Assembly: GCA_045047105.1 (NCBI GenBank)
Contig: JASFYQ010000017.1
Span: 1-64,000 of the forward strand
Source of the DNA: JADGAU01 sp045047105
GTDB taxonomy: Bacteria > Pseudomonadota > Gammaproteobacteria > GRL18
Direction: 5' to 3'
Length of the DNA stretch: 64,000 nucleotides
Positions 8,354 to 17,668 of this stretch are shown piece after piece. The notes under the pieces were generated by a model. The model had not been told where the DNA came from and searched no databases. It saw only the letters and a list, made by a program, of their open reading frames with translations. The position numbers were made by a program, and so were the translations under genes. Every line of letters begins with the position of its first letter. Positions within the stretch are counted from its first letter, which is position 1.

Positions 8354-9196
8354 ATGCATACAGAAGAACTGACAATAAATACCCCTTTTTTACAATTAAA
8401 GGCCAGAGCCTGGGGGCCTAAAAACGGCATACCCGTTTTGGCCCTACATGGCTGGCTGGACAATGCCAATAGTTTTTCTCCTATTGCACCGCTACTGCCT
8501 GAGCTCAGATTGGTAGCACTTGATCTCCCAGGACAGGGCATGTCCCAATGGAGAGCAAAAGGAACGCATTATCATTTTATTGACTTCTGTGCTGATGTTT
8601 TGTTTGTGGCTGATGCTTTAGGTTGGGATAAATTCAGCATTTTAGGTCATTCATTTGGTGGCGCAATAGGTCTGGTTACTGCCTGTATGGCTAATAATAG
8701 GCTTGATAAGCTAGCCTTAATTGACAATTTTGGCCCACGTGTTGACACGGGAAAAAACAGTATACAACGACTACACCATTCCTTTCGCGATCTCAGTCTA
8801 TCAACTAAAAAGAAGGTTTCTATATTTAAACAACGTAGCGATGCCATAAAGGTACGTCAAATGGTTGCTGGTCTGGACTATAATAATACACAATGCCTAT
8901 TAGAACGAGGACTTAACGCAGTATCTGAAGGATTTATCTGGAGTTATGATCCACAATTAAAAATGACCTCTCCAGTATATTTACATGAACTACAATTATT
9001 GAGTTATTTAGAGCATTTAGATACCAGCTGTTTATTAATTCGAGCCGAATCAGGTTATTTGATTAATCGAGACAATTTAGAAAAACGTTATGCTTTAGTT
9101 GAGAAATTACATATTGTGGATGTAGCAGGCGGTCACCATGTACATATGGAGCACCCCAGTATCGTAGCAAATTATATAGAACAATTTATTGGATGA
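8354..9196 (+). CDS. Alpha/beta-fold hydrolase
   Basis: A 280-residue cytoplasmic hydrolase without signal peptide. The oxyanion-hole motif LHGWLDN (31-37), nucleophile elbow GHSFGG with Ser100 and a C-terminal catalytic His in GGHHVHMEHP show an active serine hydrolase of the epoxide-hydrolase/haloperoxidase type; the HGWLDN form is typical of the SERHL-like group. Substrate cannot be told. The gene stands alone and ends in an intrinsic terminator. No clear ribosome site precedes the ATG. Confidence 0.85.
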   Translation: MHTEELTINTPFLQLKARAWGPKNGIPVLALHGWLDNANSFSPIAPLLPELRLVALDLPGQGMSQWRAKGTHYHFIDFCADVLFVADALGWDKFSILGHSFGGAIGLVTACMANNRLDKLALIDNFGPRVDTGKNSIQRLHHSFRDLSLSTKKKVSIFKQRSDAIKVRQMVAGLDYNNTQCLLERGLNAVSEGFIWSYDPQLKMTSPVYLHELQLLSYLEHLDTSCLLIRAESGYLINRDNLEKRYALVEKLHIVDVAGGHHVHMEHPSIVANYIEQFIG

Positions 9197-9310
9197 GAGC
9201 TATTACACTAAAATTGGATATTTTGAACCATAGAGTATGGAAAACCTAGACATTTTTCTTTAACTATTAACTATAAAATTTAAAGATTTAATCTTTTTAT
9301 AAAGCTACCA

Positions 9311-9348
9311 ACAGCCAGTTAATTTAATTATCAACTGGCTGTTTTTTT
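9311..9348 (+). terminator. Rho-independent terminator
   Basis: Perfect 10-bp stem ACAGCCAGTT (9311-9320) / AACTGGCTGT (9333-9342) with a 12-base loop, followed by a seven-base T run. It ends the hydrolase transcript and lies just before the convergent lectin-like gene. Confidence 0.9.
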
Positions 9349-9357
9349 ATTTTTATT

Positions 9358-11355
9358 TTATGGCATACAACTGGTTGTGGTAGCATTTCCATTTGCATAG
9401 ATTTTACAGCTTGTCATTTGACCTGATTTATCATAAACCTTATATTTACCCTCTTTTACACCATTAATGTATTCTTGGGTATAGTTAATAATCCCACTTG
9501 GTAGACCCTTATAATACTTTATTACTTCACCATCTAATTCTCCATTTAGATAAGGATACTCGCCCTTAATAGGGTGAGGATTTATAGAAAAGTCATATAA
9601 GCATTTAGCGTTTTTTAACCAATAACCAGCAATACCATCATTTTCATCATCCAGAAGTTCATCATAGTCTATTGGACAGATTCCAGTAGTGGAGTCTGGC
9701 TCAGGCTCAGGCTCAACATCATTACATTGTTGAAGATAATTATCTAAAAATTTTTGTTTAGTATCTTTAAATACATCACTCCACGACTCCATAGTTATAT
9801 TTAGTAGAGCATCTAAATATACTAACCGCTGCAGTTTATCAAAAGCAGGATTTGTTAGTAAAAAATTTTGTTGCTCTTCAAGAGTTGGGCGGCGAAAATG
9901 CATATAGTTATCAAAAATATTAGACTCTCGAGCTCGAGCTTCCAATACGATAATAGTGCATTGAAGAATAAATGAAGCTCCCACAACCTTCTCTTCAATA
10001 ATTTTTAACCGTTTACTTGTATCTGACTCAATTTCTGCATTTGCATTATTTAAATAATCATCTGCATTTTTATACTCACCACATAATATACTACTACTAT
10101 AATTGTATTCAAAATTAGGAGTAGATGTTTTTTTTGCTCGAGTTTTAGAGTTATTCAAAATCACTTCGTAATAACCACTGCCATCATCCTTATAAACAAA
10201 ATTAAGTCTATAGTCACTCGCTTCATAAAAAGTGGGTTTATTATCAGTAAAATATAGTGTCCGTGAACCAGTATCATCAGTTCTTATAATTTTAGTAATT
10301 AATTTATTTGAACCATCTGTATTCCTTGTACCTAATACAGAAATAACACCTATCCCCTCTGGGTCATCAATCTGCATTAGAACTTCACCGCTTTGAGGAT
10401 AACTCACAGAACCTCCCAAAGGCATAAATTTTACAATATTTGATAAAATAGCTTCTTGCTCTGTATTGGCTTTAACCGCAGCATAATAAATAGAGCCACT
10501 GGGTAAATTGTGAACAAAAATATTTTTTTCCTGCCCCATATCCATTTCACCAAGAGTAGCCATATCAACATCACCATTGTAGCCTGCACTCGCATAATAC
10601 AAAATATAGTTGTGAGCTTCTGGCATTAAAGGCCATTCAGCCAAAACATTTCTACCCTCAACATTAACACTAAACAATTCTGTATTGAGATTTGGATTGT
10701 TAGGATCAGAGCCAGGAGCAGCCTCATACTCTACAATAAAATTGCTTGAGCCAAAAAAATGCTCCCCCTCATCATCCGTAAAGATACCCGTATATACATC
10801 ATTCCATACTGCACTAGTTGATGTTGGCATATACTGGAGGAACTCCTCAGAAAGTCCTGCTCCTGTTACCCCAACCCAGCGGAAAAAATTATTTGGCTCT
10901 CCAGATCGCCAATTGGTAAAGCCCCATAGCTCATCAGTAATCCAATGCCAATTCGCTTTTTTTCCTATGGCAGTAGTTTCATCTGTGGCAGGTTTTTGGT
11001 ATCCCCCTAACAAGTAAGCAGTTTGTGTTAAGTTGAGGCTTGCAATAAAGTTGTCTTCTTGTGGCGAAGTAATTGTTGCCAGATAACCTTTAAATAATTG
11101 GCCAGAAGCATCTGTATAGCTTAGCCCATAAGCCCATTCCATTGCCTCTTTCCAGGACATTCTTGGTGCATCTTCAACTACATCATAATAATGCCCATTT
11201 TCATTCCAAATAATAGGAGCTGCTGAAACAAGACCAAAGCTACACAGAAATAATCCCATGATTAAGTTTAGTAGCTGTTTTATTTTTGTTTTTGGGGCTT
11301 TTAAATTATGTTTAAAGAAAGAATGGTGGTTAATATATGCAGAAAAATTGTTCAT
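9358..11355 (-). CDS. Exported C-type-lectin-like protein with MORN-like tail
   Basis: A 665-residue secreted protein. After a long N-terminal stretch, a hydrophobic helix ending LVSAA (about 29-46) is a signal peptide. Residues 47-210 read as a C-type-lectin-like domain: WKEAMEWA helix, YLATITSPQEDNFI, WRSGEPNNF and a WND core. A fibronectin-III-like stretch follows (about 220-310, LFSVNVEGRNVLAEWPLMPEAHNYILYY). The middle is unrecognised. The end contains an acidic-proline spacer (EPEPEPD) and MORN/YwqK-like strands (NGELDGEVIKYY, NGVKEGKYKVYDKSGQ). A perfect GGAGG supports the start. Probable role in binding glycans or surfaces outside the cell; that is inferred. Confidence 0.78.
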   Translation of the reverse strand: MNNFSAYINHHSFFKHNLKAPKTKIKQLLNLIMGLFLCSFGLVSAAPIIWNENGHYYDVVEDAPRMSWKEAMEWAYGLSYTDASGQLFKGYLATITSPQEDNFIASLNLTQTAYLLGGYQKPATDETTAIGKKANWHWITDELWGFTNWRSGEPNNFFRWVGVTGAGLSEEFLQYMPTSTSAVWNDVYTGIFTDDEGEHFFGSSNFIVEYEAAPGSDPNNPNLNTELFSVNVEGRNVLAEWPLMPEAHNYILYYASAGYNGDVDMATLGEMDMGQEKNIFVHNLPSGSIYYAAVKANTEQEAILSNIVKFMPLGGSVSYPQSGEVLMQIDDPEGIGVISVLGTRNTDGSNKLITKIIRTDDTGSRTLYFTDNKPTFYEASDYRLNFVYKDDGSGYYEVILNNSKTRAKKTSTPNFEYNYSSSILCGEYKNADDYLNNANAEIESDTSKRLKIIEEKVVGASFILQCTIIVLEARARESNIFDNYMHFRRPTLEEQQNFLLTNPAFDKLQRLVYLDALLNITMESWSDVFKDTKQKFLDNYLQQCNDVEPEPEPDSTTGICPIDYDELLDDENDGIAGYWLKNAKCLYDFSINPHPIKGEYPYLNGELDGEVIKYYKGLPSGIINYTQEYINGVKEGKYKVYDKSGQMTSCKIYANGNATTTSCMP

Positions 11356-11591
11356 AATGTATACCTCCTGAAATAATCTTAAAGGTTATATTCATGCTCA
11401 AGTTAACTACAACATAGCACTTAATTATTATTATAACTATTCACCATTTAGGTTATTTTAAGAACTATGTTTGGGTATTTTTTGCTGTTTTTTTAGACAG
11501 CTTTAGAGTGACTCAAGAAAAGTATAAAACAACTACAGGTTGACTCGGTTGGGTGTAAAAACCTGGCTCTGATAAGGAAGTATTAATTTAT

Positions 11592-13346
11592 TTAAACTTT
11601 AAACTGCCCCACCAGATTTTTTAAAGTGGCGGATGATTGAACCAGCTTTTCACCCAGATCAATAGTTTGTTGTGAATTATTCATATTCACCTCGGCAAAC
11701 TCTTTTATTTGAGTGAGAATTTCATTGCCTTTATCCACCATTTCAACCTGCTTAATGGAGACTGCTGAGATATTACTATTCATATCAAAAATAGTATTAA
11801 TTTCATTATTAATCGTTTGTAATGACTCCCCAGCCATATTGGATTTGTTAATACTTTGTTTTACCTGCTCGTTACTCTGTTGCATTTTTTCTAAGGTCTG
11901 CTTGCTGGCAACTTGTAACTCATTAATCATCTTTTCAATTTGCTCAGTAGACTCCTGTGTCTGGCTTGCCAGAGTACGTACTTCATCTGCAACCACCGCA
12001 AACCCTCTGCCCTGCTCACCTGCTCTTGCTGCTTCAATGGCGGCATTTAAAGCCAGTAAATTAGTTTGTTCTGCAATTCCTTTAATAACGCCCACAATAG
12101 AACTGATATTGGCCACACTTTTTGATACTTCATCACTGGCCTGTGATGCCGATTTAACCCCATCAGAAACGCGATTAATTTCATCTATCGACTGTTTAAC
12201 CACTTGCTGCCCCTGCTCTGAGATTAAGCGGGTATTTTCTATTGCAGTAACTGCATTAGAAATATGCTGATTGGTTTCATGTGAGGCACTTTTCATGTTC
12301 TCCATCAACTCTACCAGGCTATTTACTTCATTGAGTTGCTTATCTATTGAGGCCGCATTGTTATCACATAGTGTAAACATCTGGGTAGCAATTTCAGTAG
12401 AGCTTTGTGATACCTCTGTTGAATCAGAAATAATGCACTGAAAACTATTTTGCAGCTCATTTAATGCATCCGATATTTTTTGTACCTCATACACATCTGA
12501 ATTTTTTAAGCGGATACTTAAATCTGAATTTTTTGAGATCAGATGAATAGCATCAATCATTTCTCCTAGTGGTTTATTTATTTTCCATGAAATAAAAAAT
12601 AGAATAAAAACAATAGCTATAAACATCATTAAATTAATGGGTGCCACTTCATAAATAATATCTTGCCATAAAGTTTTTATATCACTGGCATCAAATACCA
12701 TCCAGACTTCTCCACCCGATTTATTACTGATAGGTAAAATCAAATGAATAATATAGTTCTTTTCATCTAAATAAAAACCATCAATAAATAAATCCTTTTC
12801 CGGCTGATGGAATTGCTGCTTTAAACGAACAGCAGCTTGAAGATTATTTTTATAATTATCAAGTTGTGTTTGAACACCCAAGCTAATTTTAGCCAATTTT
12901 TTACGTTTTTTATGGGCTGCGGGTAATTTGTTAATAACTTTATCTAATTTTTTTAATTTTTTTAATTTAGAATCAGCAAATTCTTTTTCATAACTGGTTC
13001 TATATATTTTTTTATCGGATTGACTATAGAAAGCGCTAAACTCTTTATTTTGATTATCTGTTCGCCCCTGTACCTGAAAGAATAATAAGGATTCGTTGGC
13101 ACTATAAAGCTTGTAGCTATCTTTTAATTGTATATTGGCATAATTCCCGCCCCCTACAGAACGGGTCATAATGTTAATAATTGGCTGTGCAGAAACTTTA
13201 GAAAGCTCAGCACGGTGTGCAATTGCAGCATCAAACTGCATAAAATATATAACTACACCTGAAATTGAACTCACAATAAAAACAATAATGGAGACAAACC
13301 AGGCCGCATTTTTTATTGACATAAAACGCCCAAGTAGATTATTCAT
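11592..13346 (-). CDS. Methyl-accepting chemotaxis protein
   Basis: A 584-residue chemoreceptor: first membrane helix at about 14-36, a periplasmic helical sensor domain (about 37-235), second membrane helix (LMMFIAIVFILFFISW), a HAMP segment, and a long cytoplasmic coiled coil with the conserved hairpin tip (EQTNLLALNAAIEAARAGEQ, then GRGFAVVADEVRTLA). There is no C-terminal CheR-docking pentapeptide. AGGA lies upstream of the ATG. No other chemotaxis gene is nearby. The ligand is unknown. Confidence 0.93.
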   Translation of the reverse strand: MNNLLGRFMSIKNAAWFVSIIVFIVSSISGVVIYFMQFDAAIAHRAELSKVSAQPIINIMTRSVGGGNYANIQLKDSYKLYSANESLLFFQVQGRTDNQNKEFSAFYSQSDKKIYRTSYEKEFADSKLKKLKKLDKVINKLPAAHKKRKKLAKISLGVQTQLDNYKNNLQAAVRLKQQFHQPEKDLFIDGFYLDEKNYIIHLILPISNKSGGEVWMVFDASDIKTLWQDIIYEVAPINLMMFIAIVFILFFISWKINKPLGEMIDAIHLISKNSDLSIRLKNSDVYEVQKISDALNELQNSFQCIISDSTEVSQSSTEIATQMFTLCDNNAASIDKQLNEVNSLVELMENMKSASHETNQHISNAVTAIENTRLISEQGQQVVKQSIDEINRVSDGVKSASQASDEVSKSVANISSIVGVIKGIAEQTNLLALNAAIEAARAGEQGRGFAVVADEVRTLASQTQESTEQIEKMINELQVASKQTLEKMQQSNEQVKQSINKSNMAGESLQTINNEINTIFDMNSNISAVSIKQVEMVDKGNEILTQIKEFAEVNMNNSQQTIDLGEKLVQSSATLKNLVGQFKV

Positions 13347-13459
13347 TGGCTTTTCCTAAACTTTTGCACTTAATACAGTTATCGTTATTTTTAGATTTTG
13401 CAATAATAAAAGATAGAACGCATGTTTACCTTCTACCTTTTATTTTTTATTTTTTAAAG

Positions 13460-13942
13460 TTACTTGGTGCAAACACCTGTAATACATGCATCACCATAGC
13501 CAGTATGACAGGTAGTACAAGTACTGGTATTTAGCGATGGATGTGCTGCAGATAAATCTTTTCCATCATATGAATATGCACCATATTGTTCGCTGCCTAC
13601 CAGATGCTCTGTTACCAATAGAGCTTTAATATCAACTAATTCTAGTACGGCTGTTGAACCATCATTATATGTATGAGATGAAAGTCCTGCTGTTTGAGAT
13701 GGATTAATGCGAATATTATACTTTGATCCTTTTCCGTCATTTACCCAATTATAAGTTTTTAATGTTTCCACTACGATTGCTGGCAAACCATCTGGTATAG
13801 CAGTATCTTTACCTAAAATTGTTCCTGAATGATGAATAGGCCATTTATCCCAACCAGTTGGAAATTCAGCGTCAGATTCAGCTAGAAGCACGCCACTGCT
13901 AAATAATAAAACCAGCCCCAAAAATAGTGAATTTGAGTTCAT
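13460..13942 (-). CDS. Small exported monohaem cytochrome-like protein
   Basis: About 160 residues: a signal peptide (MNSNSLFLGLVLLFSSGVLLAES), a conserved-looking body (SGTILGKDTAIP, KTYNWVNDGKGSKYNIRINP) and a single haem-c motif CTTCH near the C-terminus. The upstream ATG at 13957 is less likely because GGGGA inside that extension gives good spacing to ATG 13942. It probably acts in the periplasm as an electron carrier or haem-binding sensor; I do not recognise the exact family (it recalls cytochrome P460-type proteins only loosely). A perfect FNR-type box lies 128 bases upstream, so low-oxygen control is likely. Confidence 0.7.
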   Translation of the reverse strand: MNSNSLFLGLVLLFSSGVLLAESDAEFPTGWDKWPIHHSGTILGKDTAIPDGLPAIVVETLKTYNWVNDGKGSKYNIRINPSQTAGLSSHTYNDGSTAVLELVDIKALLVTEHLVGSEQYGAYSYDGKDLSAAHPSLNTSTCTTCHTGYGDACITGVCTK

Positions 13943-14069
13943 AATTAATATCCCCATATTAAATTTAAATTAAAAAACCGATAATTAATATATCCATCGG
14001 CTTACACCATAATTAGTTTACTGTATCTTATTAATAATGACATAATTTGTGGATATTTTTAAATTTTAA

Positions 14070-14083
14070 TTGATTTAGATCAA
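14070..14083. promoter_or_regulatory. Perfect FNR/Anr-type box
   Basis: TTGATTTAGATCAA fits the palindromic consensus TTGAT-N4-ATCAA exactly. It lies in the divergent gap between the small cytochrome gene and ygfZ, 69 bases from the ygfZ start. A CAATAT/TATGCT-like -10 occurs on the right side at suitable distance, and a TTATGT-like one on the left. Which gene it serves is not settled; the cytochrome is the functional candidate. Confidence 0.75.
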
Positions 14084-14151
14084 TAATTAAAATAACTAAA
14101 TAACTCAATATATGCTATACATAACTATTAGTTAACCGGAGAAAAGTCTTT

Positions 14152-15219
14152 ATGAATGAACAATGGCAATCTTTTATTTCACAATACCCCACAAACACGC
14201 TAGAAAGTACTATTGATAGCGGTGCGGCACTATTTAACCTATCATCAGATTATGCTTTGCTTGAATTTACGGGAGAAGATGCCAAGAACTATTTGCAAGG
14301 ACAATTAACCAACGACATCAATAATATAAGCAATAGCAGTGCTCAATTAAGTGGTTATTGTAATCCCAAAGGTCGTTTACTTGCCTTATTTCAGATATTT
14401 TCTATAGACGATAAAATTTATCTGCAACTTCCAGCTAACTTGCTAGCTAAAACACTTAAGCGCATGAAAATGTTTGTAATGATGAGCAAAGTGGAGATTA
14501 AAGATGTCTCGAATGAGTGGATAAGTATAGGTCTGGCAGGGAAAAATTTGGATAAGCTACTGGCAGAACATTTTAATGAAATGCCGACTAAGCTTCATGA
14601 TGTTGTTAGCACTAATGGGCTTACATTAATAAATATAAGCGAGCCAAGTATTGCAAATGTTGCTCAATTCCAATGTTTAGCTAGTATTGAAACTATGCAA
14701 TCTCTTTGCAGCCAATTATTTGATAAAAATATTAAAAAAGCAGACTTTAATGCCTGGAAAACATTAACTATTAAAGCGGGAATACCTATAGTAGAAGAAG
14801 ATACGGTAGAGGCGTTTGTACCTCAAACACTGAATATGCACCTAATAAATGCTATTAATTTTAAAAAAGGATGTTATACCGGACAGGAAGTCGTTGCCCG
14901 TATGCATTATCTGGGTAAAGTAAAACGCCTGATGTATCTGCTACAATTTAATACCCTTACCAGTGATATACAACAACAGGTAAAATCAGGGGACTCACTA
15001 TATTCACCTCAATCAAGTAGTGGGCAAGGAGCTGGAAAGATTGTTTCGGTGAGTAGTTTATCCGCTACAGACAGTAAAATAATGGATGGTGAAATTATTA
15101 TGTTAGCCGTACTGGAAGTGAGCACAGCTGCTCAGGATAGTATTTATTTAGATGAGGCTCATACGGTAAAAGGAACAATACTTGAATTACCGTATAGCCT
15201 TGAAGCTGAAGAAAAATAA
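14152..15219 (+). CDS. ygfZ: tRNA-modifying protein YgfZ (folate-binding, GcvT-like)
   Basis: 355 residues with the YgfZ signature KGCYTGQE at 239-246, which includes Cys241, and the following VVARMHYLGKVKR. The family is a folate-dependent factor needed for some iron-sulfur enzymes such as the tRNA methylthiotransferase MiaB. The length is close to the usual 320-350. GGAGA precedes the ATG. It stands alone, 69 bases from a perfect FNR box, which is intriguing for a protein of iron-sulfur repair. Confidence 0.93.
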   Translation: MNEQWQSFISQYPTNTLESTIDSGAALFNLSSDYALLEFTGEDAKNYLQGQLTNDINNISNSSAQLSGYCNPKGRLLALFQIFSIDDKIYLQLPANLLAKTLKRMKMFVMMSKVEIKDVSNEWISIGLAGKNLDKLLAEHFNEMPTKLHDVVSTNGLTLINISEPSIANVAQFQCLASIETMQSLCSQLFDKNIKKADFNAWKTLTIKAGIPIVEEDTVEAFVPQTLNMHLINAINFKKGCYTGQEVVARMHYLGKVKRLMYLLQFNTLTSDIQQQVKSGDSLYSPQSSSGQGAGKIVSVSSLSATDSKIMDGEIIMLAVLEVSTAAQDSIYLDEAHTVKGTILELPYSLEAEEK

Positions 15220-15286
15220 AACAATTAAATTAGGATATAATAATTTTATTTTTATCTATGCAAGAAAATAAAAGGGTTAAATACTA

Positions 15287-15724
15287 TTAAGCAACCATTT
15301 TAGTAGTATTTAATTCGCGAATCATGGGATAAAAATGCTCCACTTCATCGCTAATGCGCTTATTAACTAAATCAAAAATATCTTTACTATCACTAATAAA
15401 TCTATCGTGATCTTTAATTCTTAAATGCTTATTACGACACCAATGTTTTAAATAGTCTTTTAATACGTGTTTAATTTCGGCTGAACCAGATAGAAATTTT
15501 GTAGCAGTTGCTTTAACTTCTTTATCGCTATGGGTTAATAACTCGCTATATAATTCGCGTTCTTCAAGATCTAAATGTGCCTTAACTTTGCTTGTATAGT
15601 CAAAAAATATATCGCAGGTTACATCTGTATCACATAAAGATCGCTCATTAATAATATGTAATAATACCTTCGACAGCTCGGTAATTTTGTGGTTTTGTGC
15701 GTTAAGCTCAGTAAAAGAAACCAT
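15287..15724 (-). CDS. Hemerythrin-like protein
   Basis: 145 residues, all-helical, with a hemerythrin HHE-type pattern: His12/His23, His50 with Glu54 (HLDLEERELYSELL), His86 and His130 in EVEHFYPMI. Such proteins hold a non-haem di-iron centre and bind O2, NO or protect iron-sulfur centres. It has no signal peptide. A G6 run just upstream serves as ribosome site. The nearby ygfZ and FNR box fit a low-oxygen or nitrosative context, but ligand assignment is from pattern only. Confidence 0.75.
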   Translation of the reverse strand: MVSFTELNAQNHKITELSKVLLHIINERSLCDTDVTCDIFFDYTSKVKAHLDLEERELYSELLTHSDKEVKATATKFLSGSAEIKHVLKDYLKHWCRNKHLRIKDHDRFISDSKDIFDLVNKRISDEVEHFYPMIRELNTTKMVA

Positions 15725-15844
15725 AATTTTTCCCCCCTTCTTTATTTTTTTAAAGTCATCTTATGAAAGATAATGGTTTTAAAATATTATAAGCCTATTT
15801 ATTTAAATGTAAATGGTTTGGCTCAAAAACATTAATAATGAGTA

Positions 15845-16231
15845 TTAATGTTTGCTACATAATTGTTTTAAGTATTGCTCAAACTCATCATTATTTACAG
15901 GATAAACAAAAAAGTGATCCAGTGGATATATGGCAATTAATTTATCAATATATTGCAATTCGGACTTATCAACAAAAGTGATTATCTTTGCATTACATTG
16001 ATATTTTTGCAGGGTTACAAATAACATATCTAAATTGCTGACATGGCCACTACTATAATTAGTACCATAGGCATAAAAAAACTCAGTAACAATAACATCG
16101 GGCCTATTTGATTTAATATACGCATTGGCTTTACGAATAGTATTGACTACATCTTCTTGTATACCCAGTTGAGTATATATTTTAGCCATTTTAGGATGGC
16201 GTGCACTTTCTTTAATAGATAATATTTTCAT
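15845..16231 (-). CDS. Receiver-like orphan protein
   Basis: 128 residues, about the size of a receiver domain, with alternating strand-helix pattern (MKILSI, then RPDVIVTEFFY, then AKIITFVDK, then DHFFVYPV). It has no signal peptide. In the strand that would carry the phospho-Asp there is Glu (VIVTEF), and no DD pair follows the first strand, so at best it is a degenerate receiver. I do not recognise a named family. Weak ribosome site. It lies between the hemerythrin and tatD genes on the same strand but with gaps of about 100 bases. Confidence 0.55.
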   Translation of the reverse strand: MKILSIKESARHPKMAKIYTQLGIQEDVVNTIRKANAYIKSNRPDVIVTEFFYAYGTNYSSGHVSNLDMLFVTLQKYQCNAKIITFVDKSELQYIDKLIAIYPLDHFFVYPVNNDEFEQYLKQLCSKH

Positions 16232-16312
16232 TCTTATTTATAGTTAAAAACTGTAGTTACAACTCAGTTAAATGCTCTAAGATAAACCCGTTAAAAGGAG
16301 TTATAAATACTC

Positions 16313-17119
16313 TTAAATACTTGCCTGTTTTTTAAATACCCGTTGATAGTTATCATAGGTCACCTGGGCAATGTGCTCTACACTGGTATTTCGAAGTTCG
16401 GCAAGAAATTCTGCCACATGTAAAACATAGGCAGGTTGATTCGGTTTACCCCGAAAAGGAACGGGGGCTAAATAAGGCGAGTCGGTTTCAATTAACATAA
16501 ATTCATCTGGCACATGGCGTGCAACTTCTTGTAAGTCCCTGGCACTTTTAAAGGTTACAATGCCAGAAAAGGATATCATAAAATTCATATCCATAGCTTT
16601 TTTTGCATTTTCTAAATCTTCCACATAACAATGCATCACTCCACCTGTTTCACTGGCTTTTTCTTCTTGCATTATTTGTATGGTATCTACAATGGCATCA
16701 CGGGTATGAATAATAAGTGGCAACTGAGTCTTTATTGCCGCTTGAATATGGGTTCTAAAACGCAACCTTTGCCATTCAAAGTTATCCTCTTTAGGGCAAC
16801 TTCCATGATTCATATAATAGTCCAGACCACATTCACCAATAGCCACGATTTTATTATGTTGCTTAACTAAGTTACATAAGCCTGCAACCGTGGTTTCTGG
16901 TTCTTTATCATAACAGGGATGAATCCCCACCGATGCAAAAATATTATCAAAGCGATTAGCTACTTCAATTATTTTCGGGAAGGAGGTTAAATTTACAGCT
17001 ATATTTAATAATTCGCTTACCTGGTTAGATGCAGCGCTTGTTACTACATTAGCAACGTCCTGATCAAACTTTTCCAGATCAATCATAGATAAATGACAGT
17101 GTGAGTCAATCAATTGCAT
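16313..17119 (-). CDS. TatD-family metal-dependent hydrolase (YcfH-like)
   Basis: 268 residues with all TatD markers: IDSHCHL at the N-terminus, IGECGLDYY, PLIIHTRDA, MHCYVED and ETDSPYLAPVPFRGK. The family are divalent-metal 3'-5' nucleases/phosphohydrolases. It lies 55 bases downstream of pilZ on the same strand, an arrangement (holB-pilZ-tatD) common in gammaproteobacteria, though here holB is 3.4 kb away. Confidence 0.93.
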   Translation of the reverse strand: MQLIDSHCHLSMIDLEKFDQDVANVVTSAASNQVSELLNIAVNLTSFPKIIEVANRFDNIFASVGIHPCYDKEPETTVAGLCNLVKQHNKIVAIGECGLDYYMNHGSCPKEDNFEWQRLRFRTHIQAAIKTQLPLIIHTRDAIVDTIQIMQEEKASETGGVMHCYVEDLENAKKAMDMNFMISFSGIVTFKSARDLQEVARHVPDEFMLIETDSPYLAPVPFRGKPNQPAYVLHVAEFLAELRNTSVEHIAQVTYDNYQRVFKKQASI

Positions 17120-17173
17120 AATGATATTTTGCCTATCTTAGAGTATAACGAAGTTTTAAAGTGGAGGACTCTT

Positions 17174-17527
17174 TTATAACGTATGAGTTATTCTATCCGT
17201 ATTTAGCAATCCTGCCAGATGTGTTTCAATGGTATTTCTTGCCTGTCCTTTATCCTGATCGCCAAACTGAACACCAATTCCTACAGTGCGATTTCCCTGG
17301 CAGCCTATAGGCGTCATCCAGACAATTTTTCCAGCAACAGGGATTTTGTCCTTTTCATCCAAAAGTGTTAATAACATAAACACTTCATCTCCCAATTTAT
17401 ACGATTTATTAGTTGGAATAAAAAGACCGCCATTAGCAACAAATGACATATAGGCTGAATAAAGAGCAGATTTATCTTTAATAGATAAAGATAAAATACT
17501 TTGTCTTGCCTTTGCAGGTTTATTCAT
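17174..17527 (-). CDS. pilZ: Type IV pilus PilZ protein
   Basis: 117 residues, nearly all one PilZ domain of the pilus type: SIKDKSALYSAYMSFVANGG, LFIPTNKSYKLGDEVFMLL, PVAGKIVWMTP and GIGVQF. The RxxxR c-di-GMP-binding motif of canonical PilZ domains is absent, as is usual for the pilus-type protein, which instead supports pilus assembly with PilB/FimX. AGGA precedes the ATG. No other pilus gene is in the window. Confidence 0.92.
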   Translation of the reverse strand: MNKPAKARQSILSLSIKDKSALYSAYMSFVANGGLFIPTNKSYKLGDEVFMLLTLLDEKDKIPVAGKIVWMTPIGCQGNRTVGIGVQFGDQDKGQARNTIETHLAGLLNTDRITHTL

Positions 17528-17668
17528 TGTTTTATCCTGTTTTTAGTTACAATGGTTTAGTTACTATAGTTAATAAATTATAGCACGTTCATGCCAACTA
17601 TCTAGCGGTTAATGTTCTTTATAATATTTTATTAACAGCAGCTTTTTCAATAACAACTGAGCAACTAA

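Noticed and set aside
11713..12270. 185-codon plus-strand frame
   Set aside because: Fully antisense to the conserved signalling domain of the chemoreceptor; Ser/Thr/Cys-rich shadow sequence.
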